Below are positions 36,053 to 43,656 of a stretch of DNA of 64,000 nucleotides, piece after piece. How positions within the stretch are numbered: the stretch's first letter is position 1; each line of letters opens with the position of its first letter. The stretch covers positions 1 to 64,000 of the forward strand of contig CAMLMH010000011.1 of NCBI GenBank assembly GCA_946481315.1, in the 5' to 3' direction. Under the pieces are notes generated by a model. The model searched no databases. It had not been told where the DNA came from and saw only the letters and a program-made list of their open reading frames with translations. Source of the DNA: an uncultured Bacteriovorax sp. Its GTDB lineage: Bacteria > Bdellovibrionota > Bacteriovoracia > Bacteriovoracales > Bacteriovoracaceae. Both the position numbers and the translations under genes were made by a program.

Positions 36053-37645
36053 ATGAAGCTTAATACTCTTATATTTTCATCTCTATTTATTTCTCAAGTC
36101 TGGGCACTGGAATGTCCTCCAATTGCACAGGCACCATTGTGTCCCAATAGCGGAGCAACTATTCTGGATGAAACCTACCCCACACAGGCATTCGTCATGA
36201 GTGTTGGACCGGGATTCCGCACAAATCCTCCGCCATCAAAAGAAGTGGCGAGAGTCACAGAAAATTTTATTAACTCTGTTGTGAAAAGTTACAATTATGA
36301 CAACGTTCCGCAAATGATGATTACAACTTCATCAGTAGCAGAATTCAATTTGCAAAAAGCAAAACTAATTGAAAATCTCAAAAAACAAAAAATTCCTGAA
36401 ACTAAGATTGAAAAAATTGCCAATCAGCTTACTCATGTGCAGAACAGAGCGTGGACCTGGCAGCAGGATTATTTTGAATCTTTTTTTGATCCTAAAACAG
36501 GTCGCCCTGTTCTGAGAAACGTCGAAACGTACAGCCGTCTACCCTCTGAAACTGATACTATAAAGCTGGCAGCATCCGGTCAGGCCTGTGCGATAACAAA
36601 AGGCGAGGCTTTACCTTATGATCCTCAGAGTACAGGTTCTGGAGAAATGGGCGGCAATATTGAAGGAGCGCCGGGAGGATTCTGTCTGGTGGGAAATAAC
36701 CAGGGGCCGGACTTTAAAAAAAGTTTTTGTGGGCCGGAAGAAAACAGCATAACCTTAAATGTTGCCTGGCTGGAAGTGGGGCATGTGGATGAGATTTTTA
36801 AAATTATTCCTACAAATCAGAATGATAATCGACCGAAGGAATGTAAATTTTCATTAATGGTCGCCAGTCCACGCAAAGCTTTACAATTGTGGAGCGATTC
36901 CAAAAACCGCAATCAACCATTTTTTAATTTCTCCGCCAAACTTACTGATGATGAACTGGAAGACCTGAGAACATCCCGATCTAATATTGAAACAGGAGGA
37001 GCAAGTACTTCTCTTTGTGATCTGTTTGTACGTGCCTATAAACCATCGGCTGGTAAAAAAGAGGGGAGAGGAACTGGAACCAAAAGTGCCTTTCTGGATT
37101 TTATTTTCAATTCAGCCAACGCCCAAACGACCTCTCATGCTGAGCTTGCAGCTCAATGCAATAAGACAATTACTGAGGTGACCAATGGTCAGTTTGTTGA
37201 TGAAGTCCGTAAAGATAAGCGTCTACTGGAGTATAATGAAGCCATTCAGGCTTCACTGGATAAAGATACGGCCCTGATCAAATCTAAAATACTTTCCCGA
37301 TTACCTCAATGTGCAAAATACTTCGATGTTCTCGAAGTTCCTAATTACTTTGAAGGTGGACCATTAATCGAGGATCCGGTGACTGGTAAAGGACGTTTAC
37401 CCAAAGTTGAAGGTAACGGCGGATCTTTTTTACCTAATCCAACGAACTCTGTACTGATGAATAAAACTTTATTGTTTTCTGATGCCGGAAGTACTGCTTT
37501 TAACGATTATCTGGCACAGGAAATGAAAAACAGAAAAATGAATGCCGATTTTATTCCAACATGGGAATATGCTCACATTGGACGAGGAAATATCCATTGT
37601 TCTTCTCATTCAATACCATATTGCAGACCAAGAGGTTCACGATGA
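36053..37645 (+). CDS. Secreted protein-arginine deiminase (PAD)-like enzyme
   Basis: 530 residues from the ATG at 36053, which opens a signal peptide (cleavage near VWA-LE); an ATG at 35975 lies in the lon terminator and is rejected. Motifs match the vertebrate/bacterial PAD catalytic domain in order: WQQDYFE (Asp-139; PAD4 has WIQDEME), WLEVGHVDE (His-244, Asp-246; PAD4 WLTVGHVDE), FLPNPTNSVL (PAD4 FFPNMVNML), and GNIHCSSH with Cys-516 (PAD4 GEVHCGTN). All four catalytic residues are therefore present. The enzyme would convert protein arginine to citrulline outside the cytoplasm. A ~100-residue insert lies between HVDE and the C-terminal part. No SD is seen; a -10-like TAGAAT ends seven bases before the ATG. 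Confidence 0.8.
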   Translation: MKLNTLIFSSLFISQVWALECPPIAQAPLCPNSGATILDETYPTQAFVMSVGPGFRTNPPPSKEVARVTENFINSVVKSYNYDNVPQMMITTSSVAEFNLQKAKLIENLKKQKIPETKIEKIANQLTHVQNRAWTWQQDYFESFFDPKTGRPVLRNVETYSRLPSETDTIKLAASGQACAITKGEALPYDPQSTGSGEMGGNIEGAPGGFCLVGNNQGPDFKKSFCGPEENSITLNVAWLEVGHVDEIFKIIPTNQNDNRPKECKFSLMVASPRKALQLWSDSKNRNQPFFNFSAKLTDDELEDLRTSRSNIETGGASTSLCDLFVRAYKPSAGKKEGRGTGTKSAFLDFIFNSANAQTTSHAELAAQCNKTITEVTNGQFVDEVRKDKRLLEYNEAIQASLDKDTALIKSKILSRLPQCAKYFDVLEVPNYFEGGPLIEDPVTGKGRLPKVEGNGGSFLPNPTNSVLMNKTLLFSDAGSTAFNDYLAQEMKNRKMNADFIPTWEYAHIGRGNIHCSSHSIPYCRPRGSR

Positions 37646-38019
37646 AATTTTTAGCGACGCTCGTACTGTTGACTTTACCTGCAATGGGATTTGCAAAGTC
37701 TTATCAGTGTCATGTCGAAAATGTGATTGTTAAATACAAAACTACCAGTGATACTCTGACAGCAGAATTTTTTCTGGATAAAAAACTGGTTAACAGTTGT
37801 TTGTTCAATGCACTGGCAAATCCCGGATCTCGTGCTGGTGTGGCCAATTCTGTTACTCAAAATTATGAAAAAGTCAGTTGTTCTGATGAAACCGTGAAAC
37901 TAGGAGTGGGGATGGGAGTTTCATCTCGCGTTTATACTAAGACTAGTGTTAAGCGGGATACTGCTTTCTTTTTCGTTTTTAAGGGATTGGATCCTGTCGA
38001 CTGTGTAGCCGTTAATTAG
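37642..38019 (+). CDS. Small secreted Cys-containing protein coupled to the PAD-like gene
   Basis: 125 residues; start ATG overlaps the PAD-like stop (ATGA). Signal peptide MKFLATLVLLTLPAMGFA. The mature ~107 residues contain four Cys (SYQCHV, VNSCLF, VSCSDE, VDCVAVN), consistent with two disulfides, and alternating strands. Ends with Cys near the C-terminus as in two other small secreted proteins of this window. Tight coupling suggests an inhibitor, chaperone or partner for the PAD-like enzyme; this is inference. The 3' end overlaps the convergent HD-protein gene by eight bases. Confidence 0.72.
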   Translation: MKFLATLVLLTLPAMGFAKSYQCHVENVIVKYKTTSDTLTAEFFLDKKLVNSCLFNALANPGSRAGVANSVTQNYEKVSCSDETVKLGVGMGVSSRVYTKTSVKRDTAFFFVFKGLDPVDCVAVN

Positions 38020-39487
38020 GCACATTAAAAATCTTCTGCAGCTGCTCGACAACTTCTTTATAGGTTAATTGAGTATAATGCGACTTTAACTGAAGAATAA
38101 TGTTTGTCAGGTCACTAGGGGTGACTTCTTTCCCGCTTTTCTCCATTGTCTCCAGATAGGAAGTGACGAAATCTTCAACTACGATAAACGCCATGGCCAG
38201 CGGAGAGATGGACAGACTGGGATTCTCCAGAAATCCTTTCCCGCTTTTTACACCATGATGTTCACGTATAAGTATGGTTAATTCCCGCGGGGCTTTGACC
38301 AGTTTTTCCAGATGGTTTCCGATAGTATCAGCATGATTTAGCATTAAATTCCTGATTTCATCAGGAAGCCTGCTCTTTTCCTGATTATATCGGTGATGAC
38401 TGCGGATGTTTCGTTCATTGTGCAGACACAAATCATGAAAGAGGGAAAGATAGATAATTTTATTTTTCGACTGATCTTTGCTCCATGGAAAAGAATCAAT
38501 AAATTTAAAAATTAACACGCATGTCATATGGATATGAGAGTAAGCATAAGACATTTTCTTTGCGGCCAGTCCCTGAAAAAATAGGGCCATCGGGTCAGAT
38601 ACTTTTATGCTTTTATCCAGAGACTTAATCATCTCTTTGATAATTTCCACCGAATACTTATTGAATGATTCCTGTTTGAAAATATCCAGCAAAAATTCAT
38701 AGCCATCACTGTTTAAAGTCAGTCGATCCATGGCCGTTATTTGTGGATTTGTGAAAAGAGACAGAAAACTCTCGGTTAGTATCTGGTTGGCAACATCAAA
38801 ATCTTTTTCAGTGACAAATAATTCTTTACCTGTGCGCAGTTCAAACTGGCGCTGAACTTCTTTTGTATTTTTCCATCCAGGCGCCAGCTTTTGACTGTAT
38901 ACGAATTCATCATTTTTTTTAATTCGTCCATAAACAGCAAATGGTAAGATTTGATCCGGAATCAGGTGTAAAAAATATTTTATATGGAAGGGACAATATT
39001 CCTCAGCGGGGAGTATTTTCTTTTTTATTTGCGGTAAGCGGAAGACTGTTGTTTTCTCTTCGTCAGACGTGACTTCAGCTTTTTTAGGATTTTCCGGAAC
39101 TGGTATATTTATTTTTTCCGGTTGCAGGTCGTCGATATCTTCAGTGGAAGCACCGATAAGAAAGGCAACTTTATGAGCTAGCTTTTTTGGGTCAGCGGAT
39201 TCGTTAACGGCTATTTCCTGTTTAAGACCGGAGCTTTTATGCCCAAGAGTGAGAACCTGGGTTTCAATCGCATTTGACTGAATATAATTACAAATTCGAA
39301 AAGCAGTCGAATCATTACCGATTTTTTCATTACAGAGGACTAAATTGAAAGGAATAATACTGAGGACAGATAACAAATCCTCTGCGTCTTTTTTAATAAC
39401 GCTGTTTACCTGATAACGACGGGACAATTCAGCCTGAACAATCCGGGTGAATTCCTGATCTTTGAGAAGAATGGCTATCTGGAACAT
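38012..39487 (-). CDS. HD-domain signalling protein with receiver-like N-terminus
   Basis: 491 residues. The N-terminal ~120 residues have a receiver-like fold pattern (QIAILLKDQEFTRIVQAELS, FNLVLCNEKIG) but lack a clear phospho-Asp. The C-terminal part (about 320-480) is an HD hydrolase domain: LSLFHDLCLH (HD about 350), IRSHHRY, NHADTIGNHLEKL, and IREHHGVKSGKGF (about 408), which parallels the HHExxDGxGYP motif of HD-GYP phosphodiesterases but without GYP. It may be a degenerate c-di-GMP phosphodiesterase or another HD enzyme. Confidence 0.7.
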   Translation of the reverse strand: MFQIAILLKDQEFTRIVQAELSRRYQVNSVIKKDAEDLLSVLSIIPFNLVLCNEKIGNDSTAFRICNYIQSNAIETQVLTLGHKSSGLKQEIAVNESADPKKLAHKVAFLIGASTEDIDDLQPEKINIPVPENPKKAEVTSDEEKTTVFRLPQIKKKILPAEEYCPFHIKYFLHLIPDQILPFAVYGRIKKNDEFVYSQKLAPGWKNTKEVQRQFELRTGKELFVTEKDFDVANQILTESFLSLFTNPQITAMDRLTLNSDGYEFLLDIFKQESFNKYSVEIIKEMIKSLDKSIKVSDPMALFFQGLAAKKMSYAYSHIHMTCVLIFKFIDSFPWSKDQSKNKIIYLSLFHDLCLHNERNIRSHHRYNQEKSRLPDEIRNLMLNHADTIGNHLEKLVKAPRELTILIREHHGVKSGKGFLENPSLSISPLAMAFIVVEDFVTSYLETMEKSGKEVTPSDLTNIILQLKSHYTQLTYKEVVEQLQKIFNVPN

Positions 39488-39557
39488 GTTCTTAGTCTAA
39501 GGCTGAATCCAGGTATTTTCAACTGCAACACAATCTTGGCGATTCTATCAAGAATAC

Positions 39558-39585
39558 AAAAAAAATAGGGGCCCCATGAGGGCCC
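39558..39585 (-). terminator. Intrinsic terminator of the 39.6-40.0 kb gene
   Basis: Two GGGCCC blocks (about 39569-39574 and 39580-39585) pair; on the minus strand the stem is followed by TATTTTTTTT. Confidence 0.75.
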
Positions 39586-39594
39586 AGATGTTGT

Positions 39595-40020
39595 CTAGAG
39601 ACTGATTTTACAAGCAGAATAAGTACTGGCGTCTTCACCTCTATGATCAAACAGAACATTTGAAATAAAAAATTCAACTTGTTCTTCTGAGAGTGCACGG
39701 ATGTGCAGGAGCTGAGTTCCGCCGTTTACATAATGAGGAAAACGCAGAGACTGAGAAGCGGAAACTTCTCCTTTTTGTAAGTCGACTACTAATCCCAGAG
39801 CATTATCCAGAAGAGTATAAGCGTCACGGGTATTGGCAGAATTGATCTCTACAGTAACTGCACCTTTTGTTGTTGAAACAGCAACAGTACATTTAAGAGC
39901 GCCGTTAACACCCTTATAAATACCTGGCGCAACCAGTGCTGTTACCGCTTCAGTAGCAGTTGGCTTTGCAAAAGCTTGCGAAGAAAGTAGAAGGGTTAGT
40001 CCCACGAGAATTGATTTCAT
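39595..40020 (-). CDS. Small secreted two-Cys protein, unknown
   Basis: 141 residues; signal peptide MKSILVGLTLLLSSQAFA. The mature protein has two Cys: one in LVAPGIYKGVNGALKCTVAVS and one three residues before the end of the C-terminal SACKISL. The layout (P-G-x-Y/H-x-G, then C-x-V-x-V, and a C-terminal Cys followed by a hydrophobic tail) is shared with the protein at 51378-51800. SD GGAGAGC precedes the ATG. Monocistronic with its own terminator. Confidence 0.7.
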   Translation of the reverse strand: MKSILVGLTLLLSSQAFAKPTATEAVTALVAPGIYKGVNGALKCTVAVSTTKGAVTVEINSANTRDAYTLLDNALGLVVDLQKGEVSASQSLRFPHYVNGGTQLLHIRALSEEQVEFFISNVLFDHRGEDASTYSACKISL

Positions 40021-40113
40021 ATGCTCTCCAAATCAGTTAAAAGTTGTGATTGGTTGTGTATCCCAAAAATTAACGCCGGACAAGAAATCCTATAAAAATG
40101 TCATTTTTTTAAA

Positions 40114-40142
40114 TTGACAGTTTGTGGCGCATCCATTAAATT
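40114..40142 (+). promoter_or_regulatory. tRNA-Val promoter
   Basis: Perfect -35 TTGACA (40114-40119), 17 bases, then TAAATT (40137-40142), about 22 bases upstream of the mature tRNA 5' end. Confidence 0.65.
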
Positions 40143-40164
40143 AAGCAGCACTTCGAATTCTAAT

Positions 40165-40240
40165 GGGCGTTTAGCTCAGCTGGGAGAGCGCTACCCTTAC
40201 AAGGTAGATGTCGGGGGTTCGAACCCCTCAACGCCCACCA
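40165..40240 (+). tRNA. tRNA-Val (anticodon TAC)
   Basis: A complete 76-nt cloverleaf: acceptor GGGCGTT/AACGCCC, D arm GCTC/GAGC, anticodon stem CTACC/GGTAG with loop CTTACAA (anticodon TAC at 40198-40200), T arm GGGGG/CCCTC with TTCGAAC, discriminator A, and CCA encoded in the gene. Confidence 0.97.
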
Positions 40241-40332
40241 TTTTAATTCTGTTTACAATCTTCTGATTTATATCATTTATTCTTTAGCCATCTTCTGGAA
40301 AAATCCTTCTTTAACCTTTTAAAGGAATCGTC

Positions 40333-41358
40333 ATGAGCACCAAAGAACGTTTCGCTGATAAAATGGATATGCCTCCGGCAACGGAAGCACCTAACGTTTA
40401 TCCCCTAACCTGGGTGACAAAAACGCATAAGATGGAAGAAATCTGGCAAGCCGCTCAAAGAGAGCAATGGGACCCGCAAAAGCTTCCCTGGGACACTTTT
40501 GATGTTTCCCGCTACACTTGGGAGGAGCGTGAGTCGATCGCATACTGGTGGACTATTCTATCCGTCTTTGATGCTTCAGCACCGCCGGTCTTTGCTGCTG
40601 CTTTAATCAAAACCTATGAAGCTCATGAAGAAGATCCAGTCAGAAGGTGTTTTTTCTCTGTCACCCGTGACGAGCAGATGCATGAACAGATTTGCGGTCT
40701 CGCTATCACCAAACTTCTCGAACATTCTGATCCCCTGACTTACATTCCAAAAACAGAACTGGGGAAACGGCTGCAGAAAAACGCGCACTGGTTGTATTTC
40801 AATGGTGGACGCTACTGGAGTGGTTATAAAAATGCCGTACCTAAATATTCACTCGCCGTTCTCTTTAGTTCTTTTCTTATGGGTGAAATTGCCGCTGCAA
40901 CGATCTTCCATCAAATGGCGAAGGGATGCTCTGAACCTGTTTTCCAGGAAGCCTTTAAAAACATCGGCCGCGATGAAGGTCGCCACATGGCCATCTGTAT
41001 GAGTTTGATGGAGCGGGATTATCCAAAACTCGCTGTTGAAGATCGCACTCTCATCACGAAACAGATTCGTGCCGGATACCTGTTTTTATCAGCAGTTCTT
41101 TTTGAACCGCCCATGGAATTCTGGGATCTGCCGGCAGATTTTATTAAAAATCAGCGAGAGGCAGAAGAAATTGCCCGTGCTGCAGGTTTTTTTATTCCAA
41201 CTTACGAAGGAAAAAAAGAAAACTGGAAAAATGCCATGTTGAACTTAAAAGGTGTGCTGGATAAATACAACATTCCATTCCCGGCCATTCCGGAAGTCGG
41301 TATTACCGGTCAGGAAATTTTAGATGTCGATATGGAAGACATTATTCCGGTATTTTAA
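40333..41358 (+). CDS. R2/ferritin-like diiron oxygenase component
   Basis: 341 residues, cytoplasmic. Two carboxylate-bridged iron motifs are visible: KTYEAHEED (about 95-101) with DEQMH (113-117), and MGEIAAATIF (Glu about 185) with RDEGRHM (214-218), i.e. two E...DExxH repeats as in soluble diiron monooxygenases and R2-like proteins. The ATG of the next gene follows directly on the stop, and that gene encodes a matching ferredoxin reductase, so the pair probably forms an O2-dependent hydroxylase or epoxidase. Substrate unknown; no neighbouring acyl-CoA or carotenoid genes point to one. SD AAAGGAA lies six bases before the ATG. Confidence 0.8.
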   Translation: MSTKERFADKMDMPPATEAPNVYPLTWVTKTHKMEEIWQAAQREQWDPQKLPWDTFDVSRYTWEERESIAYWWTILSVFDASAPPVFAAALIKTYEAHEEDPVRRCFFSVTRDEQMHEQICGLAITKLLEHSDPLTYIPKTELGKRLQKNAHWLYFNGGRYWSGYKNAVPKYSLAVLFSSFLMGEIAAATIFHQMAKGCSEPVFQEAFKNIGRDEGRHMAICMSLMERDYPKLAVEDRTLITKQIRAGYLFLSAVLFEPPMEFWDLPADFIKNQREAEEIARAAGFFIPTYEGKKENWKNAMLNLKGVLDKYNIPFPAIPEVGITGQEILDVDMEDIIPVF

Positions 41359-42377
41359 TGAAAAAAATTCGTCTTATACCATCTCAAAAAGAAATCAATT
41401 ATAACGAAGGCGAATCCGTTTTATCCTGTCTGGAAAAAAACGGATTCATCCTGCCTAATAATTGCCGGGCCGGCGCTTGTGGCGAATGTAAAGTCAAAGT
41501 GAAGTCCGGTGAAATTGATCAGGGTTTTATTCTGGACATGGCCCTCTCTCGTGAAGACCGCGAACAAGGGTTTGCGCTCATGTGTATGGCCAAAGTTAAA
41601 AGTGATGTGCTGGAAATTGAATGGGAAGATAAAGCGGGGGGACCGAAACTTTTTCCCCCAATGGAAAATGTGCAGTACATGCTGATAGAAAAAAATCAGC
41701 TGACAGATTCAATTATTAAATTACGACTGAAAGCTTTAGGGACACCAATCCGTTTCTGGCCGGGACAATACATTCAGGTGGGATTTCCCGACCACAGTAT
41801 TCCCTATCGCAGTTACAGTATCGCCAACATACCTAATAACGAGGGAGAGCTTGTATTACTTGTGACGAAAGTAGAGCAGGGGAAAACAAGTCCCTTTATC
41901 CATGAGCAATTTAAAGTTGGAGAGAGAGTTAAAATAAACGGTCCTTACGGAACTTTTATCGGCGACCCCACTTCTGATCGTCCGGTACTTTGTCTGGCGC
42001 AGGGATCAGGACTTGCTCCTATTATGTCACTGGCCATGGCCGCGATGCTCAGAGGCGGCTTTAAAAATCCTGCTACCGTATTATTTTCAGCCCGAACCAG
42101 TAAAGACTTGCTCGAACCAGGTATCTTCAAATTTTTAGAGACTAAATTTCGAAACTTTCGTTTCCACTATACATTGACGGGAGAAGGCGAAGAAGCGCCT
42201 TTGAAAGGCAGAATCCCCGCTATCCTGCCGTCACTTTATCCCGACCTGGGCTCTCATGATTTGTATATTGCCGGAAGTCCGCAATTTGTTTCCGATTGTA
42301 AACAAAAGGCGCTGGAGTTAAACGCTGATCCATCACGACTGTTTCTGGAGAGCTTTCATTCTGCTGCGCCAGCATAG
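41358..42377 (+). CDS. 2Fe-2S ferredoxin-FAD/NAD(P) oxidoreductase (monooxygenase reductase)
   Basis: 339 residues. N-terminal plant-type [2Fe-2S] domain with CRAGACGEC (C-x4-C-x2-C) and a fourth Cys in LMCMAKV, then FAD-binding RSYSIAN (about 155), and NAD-binding GPYGTF, LAQGSGLAPIMSLA and a C-terminal YIAGSPQFV. This is the domain order of BenC/XylZ/PaaE-like reductases that feed electrons to diiron or Rieske oxygenases. It overlaps the diiron gene by one base, confirming the pair. Confidence 0.9.
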   Translation: MKKIRLIPSQKEINYNEGESVLSCLEKNGFILPNNCRAGACGECKVKVKSGEIDQGFILDMALSREDREQGFALMCMAKVKSDVLEIEWEDKAGGPKLFPPMENVQYMLIEKNQLTDSIIKLRLKALGTPIRFWPGQYIQVGFPDHSIPYRSYSIANIPNNEGELVLLVTKVEQGKTSPFIHEQFKVGERVKINGPYGTFIGDPTSDRPVLCLAQGSGLAPIMSLAMAAMLRGGFKNPATVLFSARTSKDLLEPGIFKFLETKFRNFRFHYTLTGEGEEAPLKGRIPAILPSLYPDLGSHDLYIAGSPQFVSDCKQKALELNADPSRLFLESFHSAAPA

Positions 42378-42464
42378 TGTTTTTTACACGGTTTAAAACA
42401 TGCGTCTTCCAAATTGGCCATTTTTCATGTTACTTCCCTAGAAAAAATTTTAAGGAATTTTACC

Positions 42465-42905
42465 ATGAAAAAATTGATGATTCTTGCAAGCGTATGTTTT
42501 TCACTGAATGCATTCTCAACAGAAAAAGAAGTTGTGGGATGTCTTAACCCAATGAGTTCAACCAAATCTTATAATGCTCTTTTCGATGTCACTTACAATC
42601 GTCTTAATTCATACACGATTGAAATCGATGGTGAATTGCATGAGGAAGAACTGATTACTGAAGAAAGAGAAGTGGGCCCGCTGTATATTAAATATGCTGA
42701 GCTCGCGGGAAATATGTACGGTTATAAAGTGGCAATCACCAAAGACCTGATGAAAAACTGGAATGTGTCGTCCTGGAAGAGCACAACTTATATTGATGAC
42801 TACACCGTTGAAGAAGGACAGGAGTTAGTTGTGTGCCATCTTTTGAAAAATGCTCCGTCTTCCATGGAAGTTTCGGCAAAAAATATCGCCCAAAAAATTC
42901 AGTAA
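42465..42905 (+). CDS. Small secreted protein, unknown
   Basis: 146 residues from the ATG at 42465 (SD AAGGA at 42452-42456); an upstream ATG at 42414 has no SD and spoils the signal peptide. Signal peptide MKKLMILASVCFSLNAFS. Two Cys in the mature part (VVGCLNP and VVCHLLK) could form a disulfide. Beta-rich, acidic centre (GELHEEELITEEREVG). Function unknown. A near-perfect palindrome follows. Confidence 0.7.
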   Translation: MKKLMILASVCFSLNAFSTEKEVVGCLNPMSSTKSYNALFDVTYNRLNSYTIEIDGELHEEELITEEREVGPLYIKYAELAGNMYGYKVAITKDLMKNWNVSSWKSTTYIDDYTVEEGQELVVCHLLKNAPSSMEVSAKNIAQKIQ

Positions 42906-42914
42906 TAGATAATT

Positions 42915-42937
42915 TGGTGGAGACGGCGTCTCCACCA
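42915..42937. terminator. Strong hairpin between convergent genes
   Basis: TGGTGGAGAC and GTCTCCACCA form a perfect 10-bp stem around GGC. There is no T run on either side, so it is a terminator-like hairpin serving both convergent genes or an RNA-stability element. Confidence 0.6.
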
Positions 42938-42939
42938 GC

Positions 42940-43518
42940 TTAGATCCCGCTACGAATGAGTTTAATAGACATCGCCAAAAGAATTGTCCCGAAAAACTTT
43001 CTCAAGATAATACTTCCAGTTACACCCATGGCCCGGTCAATATGATCAGAAGCCTTGAGAACTGCATAGACAAAAATCAGGTTGAGAATGAGACCCAGAA
43101 TAATGTTTATCTTCGCATACTGAGAATTCAGCGAAATAAGTGTCGTCATTGAGCCTGCTCCGGCAATCAGTGGAAAGGCCAGGGGAACGATGGGAGAAGA
43201 ATGCTCAATCTGCGGATCGTGTTTGAAGATTTCGATATTGAGAACCATTTCCAGTCCCAGGAAAAACATGATCAGACCACCGGCAATGGCAAAAGACTGA
43301 ACATCTACACCGAACAATTTAAGAATTGACTGGCCGACATATAAAAAGACAAACAGCAGGATGCCCGATACCAGTGTTATTTTAAAGGCATCAATATTCT
43401 GGTAACGTTTACGCAAATTCAGGATGAAGGGGATCGAACCCAATATGTCGATGACTGCAAAAAGAATAAGAGTCACCGAAAAAACTTCTTTTAAATTCAG
43501 CTCAGCTAAAAGATCCAT
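42940..43518 (-). CDS. MarC family integral membrane protein
   Basis: 192 residues with six predicted membrane segments. The N-terminus (FSVTLILFAVIDILGSIPFIL), FAIAGGLIMFFLGLEMVL, the SPIVPLAFPLIAGAGSMTTLISL signature at about 108-130, and the final RKFFGTILLAMSIKLI are characteristic of MarC (UPF0056). The physiological role of this family is unknown; the old link to multiple antibiotic resistance in E. coli did not hold up. Normal length; monocistronic. Confidence 0.9.
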   Translation of the reverse strand: MDLLAELNLKEVFSVTLILFAVIDILGSIPFILNLRKRYQNIDAFKITLVSGILLFVFLYVGQSILKLFGVDVQSFAIAGGLIMFFLGLEMVLNIEIFKHDPQIEHSSPIVPLAFPLIAGAGSMTTLISLNSQYAKINIILGLILNLIFVYAVLKASDHIDRAMGVTGSIILRKFFGTILLAMSIKLIRSGI

Positions 43519-43656
43519 CGACTATAGTTTCCTGCTAAAGAGTTATCATTCCATCATAGATCGAAAGCTGTGTAAAAAATACATGCAAGGCTTATTAAAT
43601 TCTTAAAGTGGTGCCTTTTTGGTACTACCTAAAAAAAATTTCAGGGGGAAAATCAA

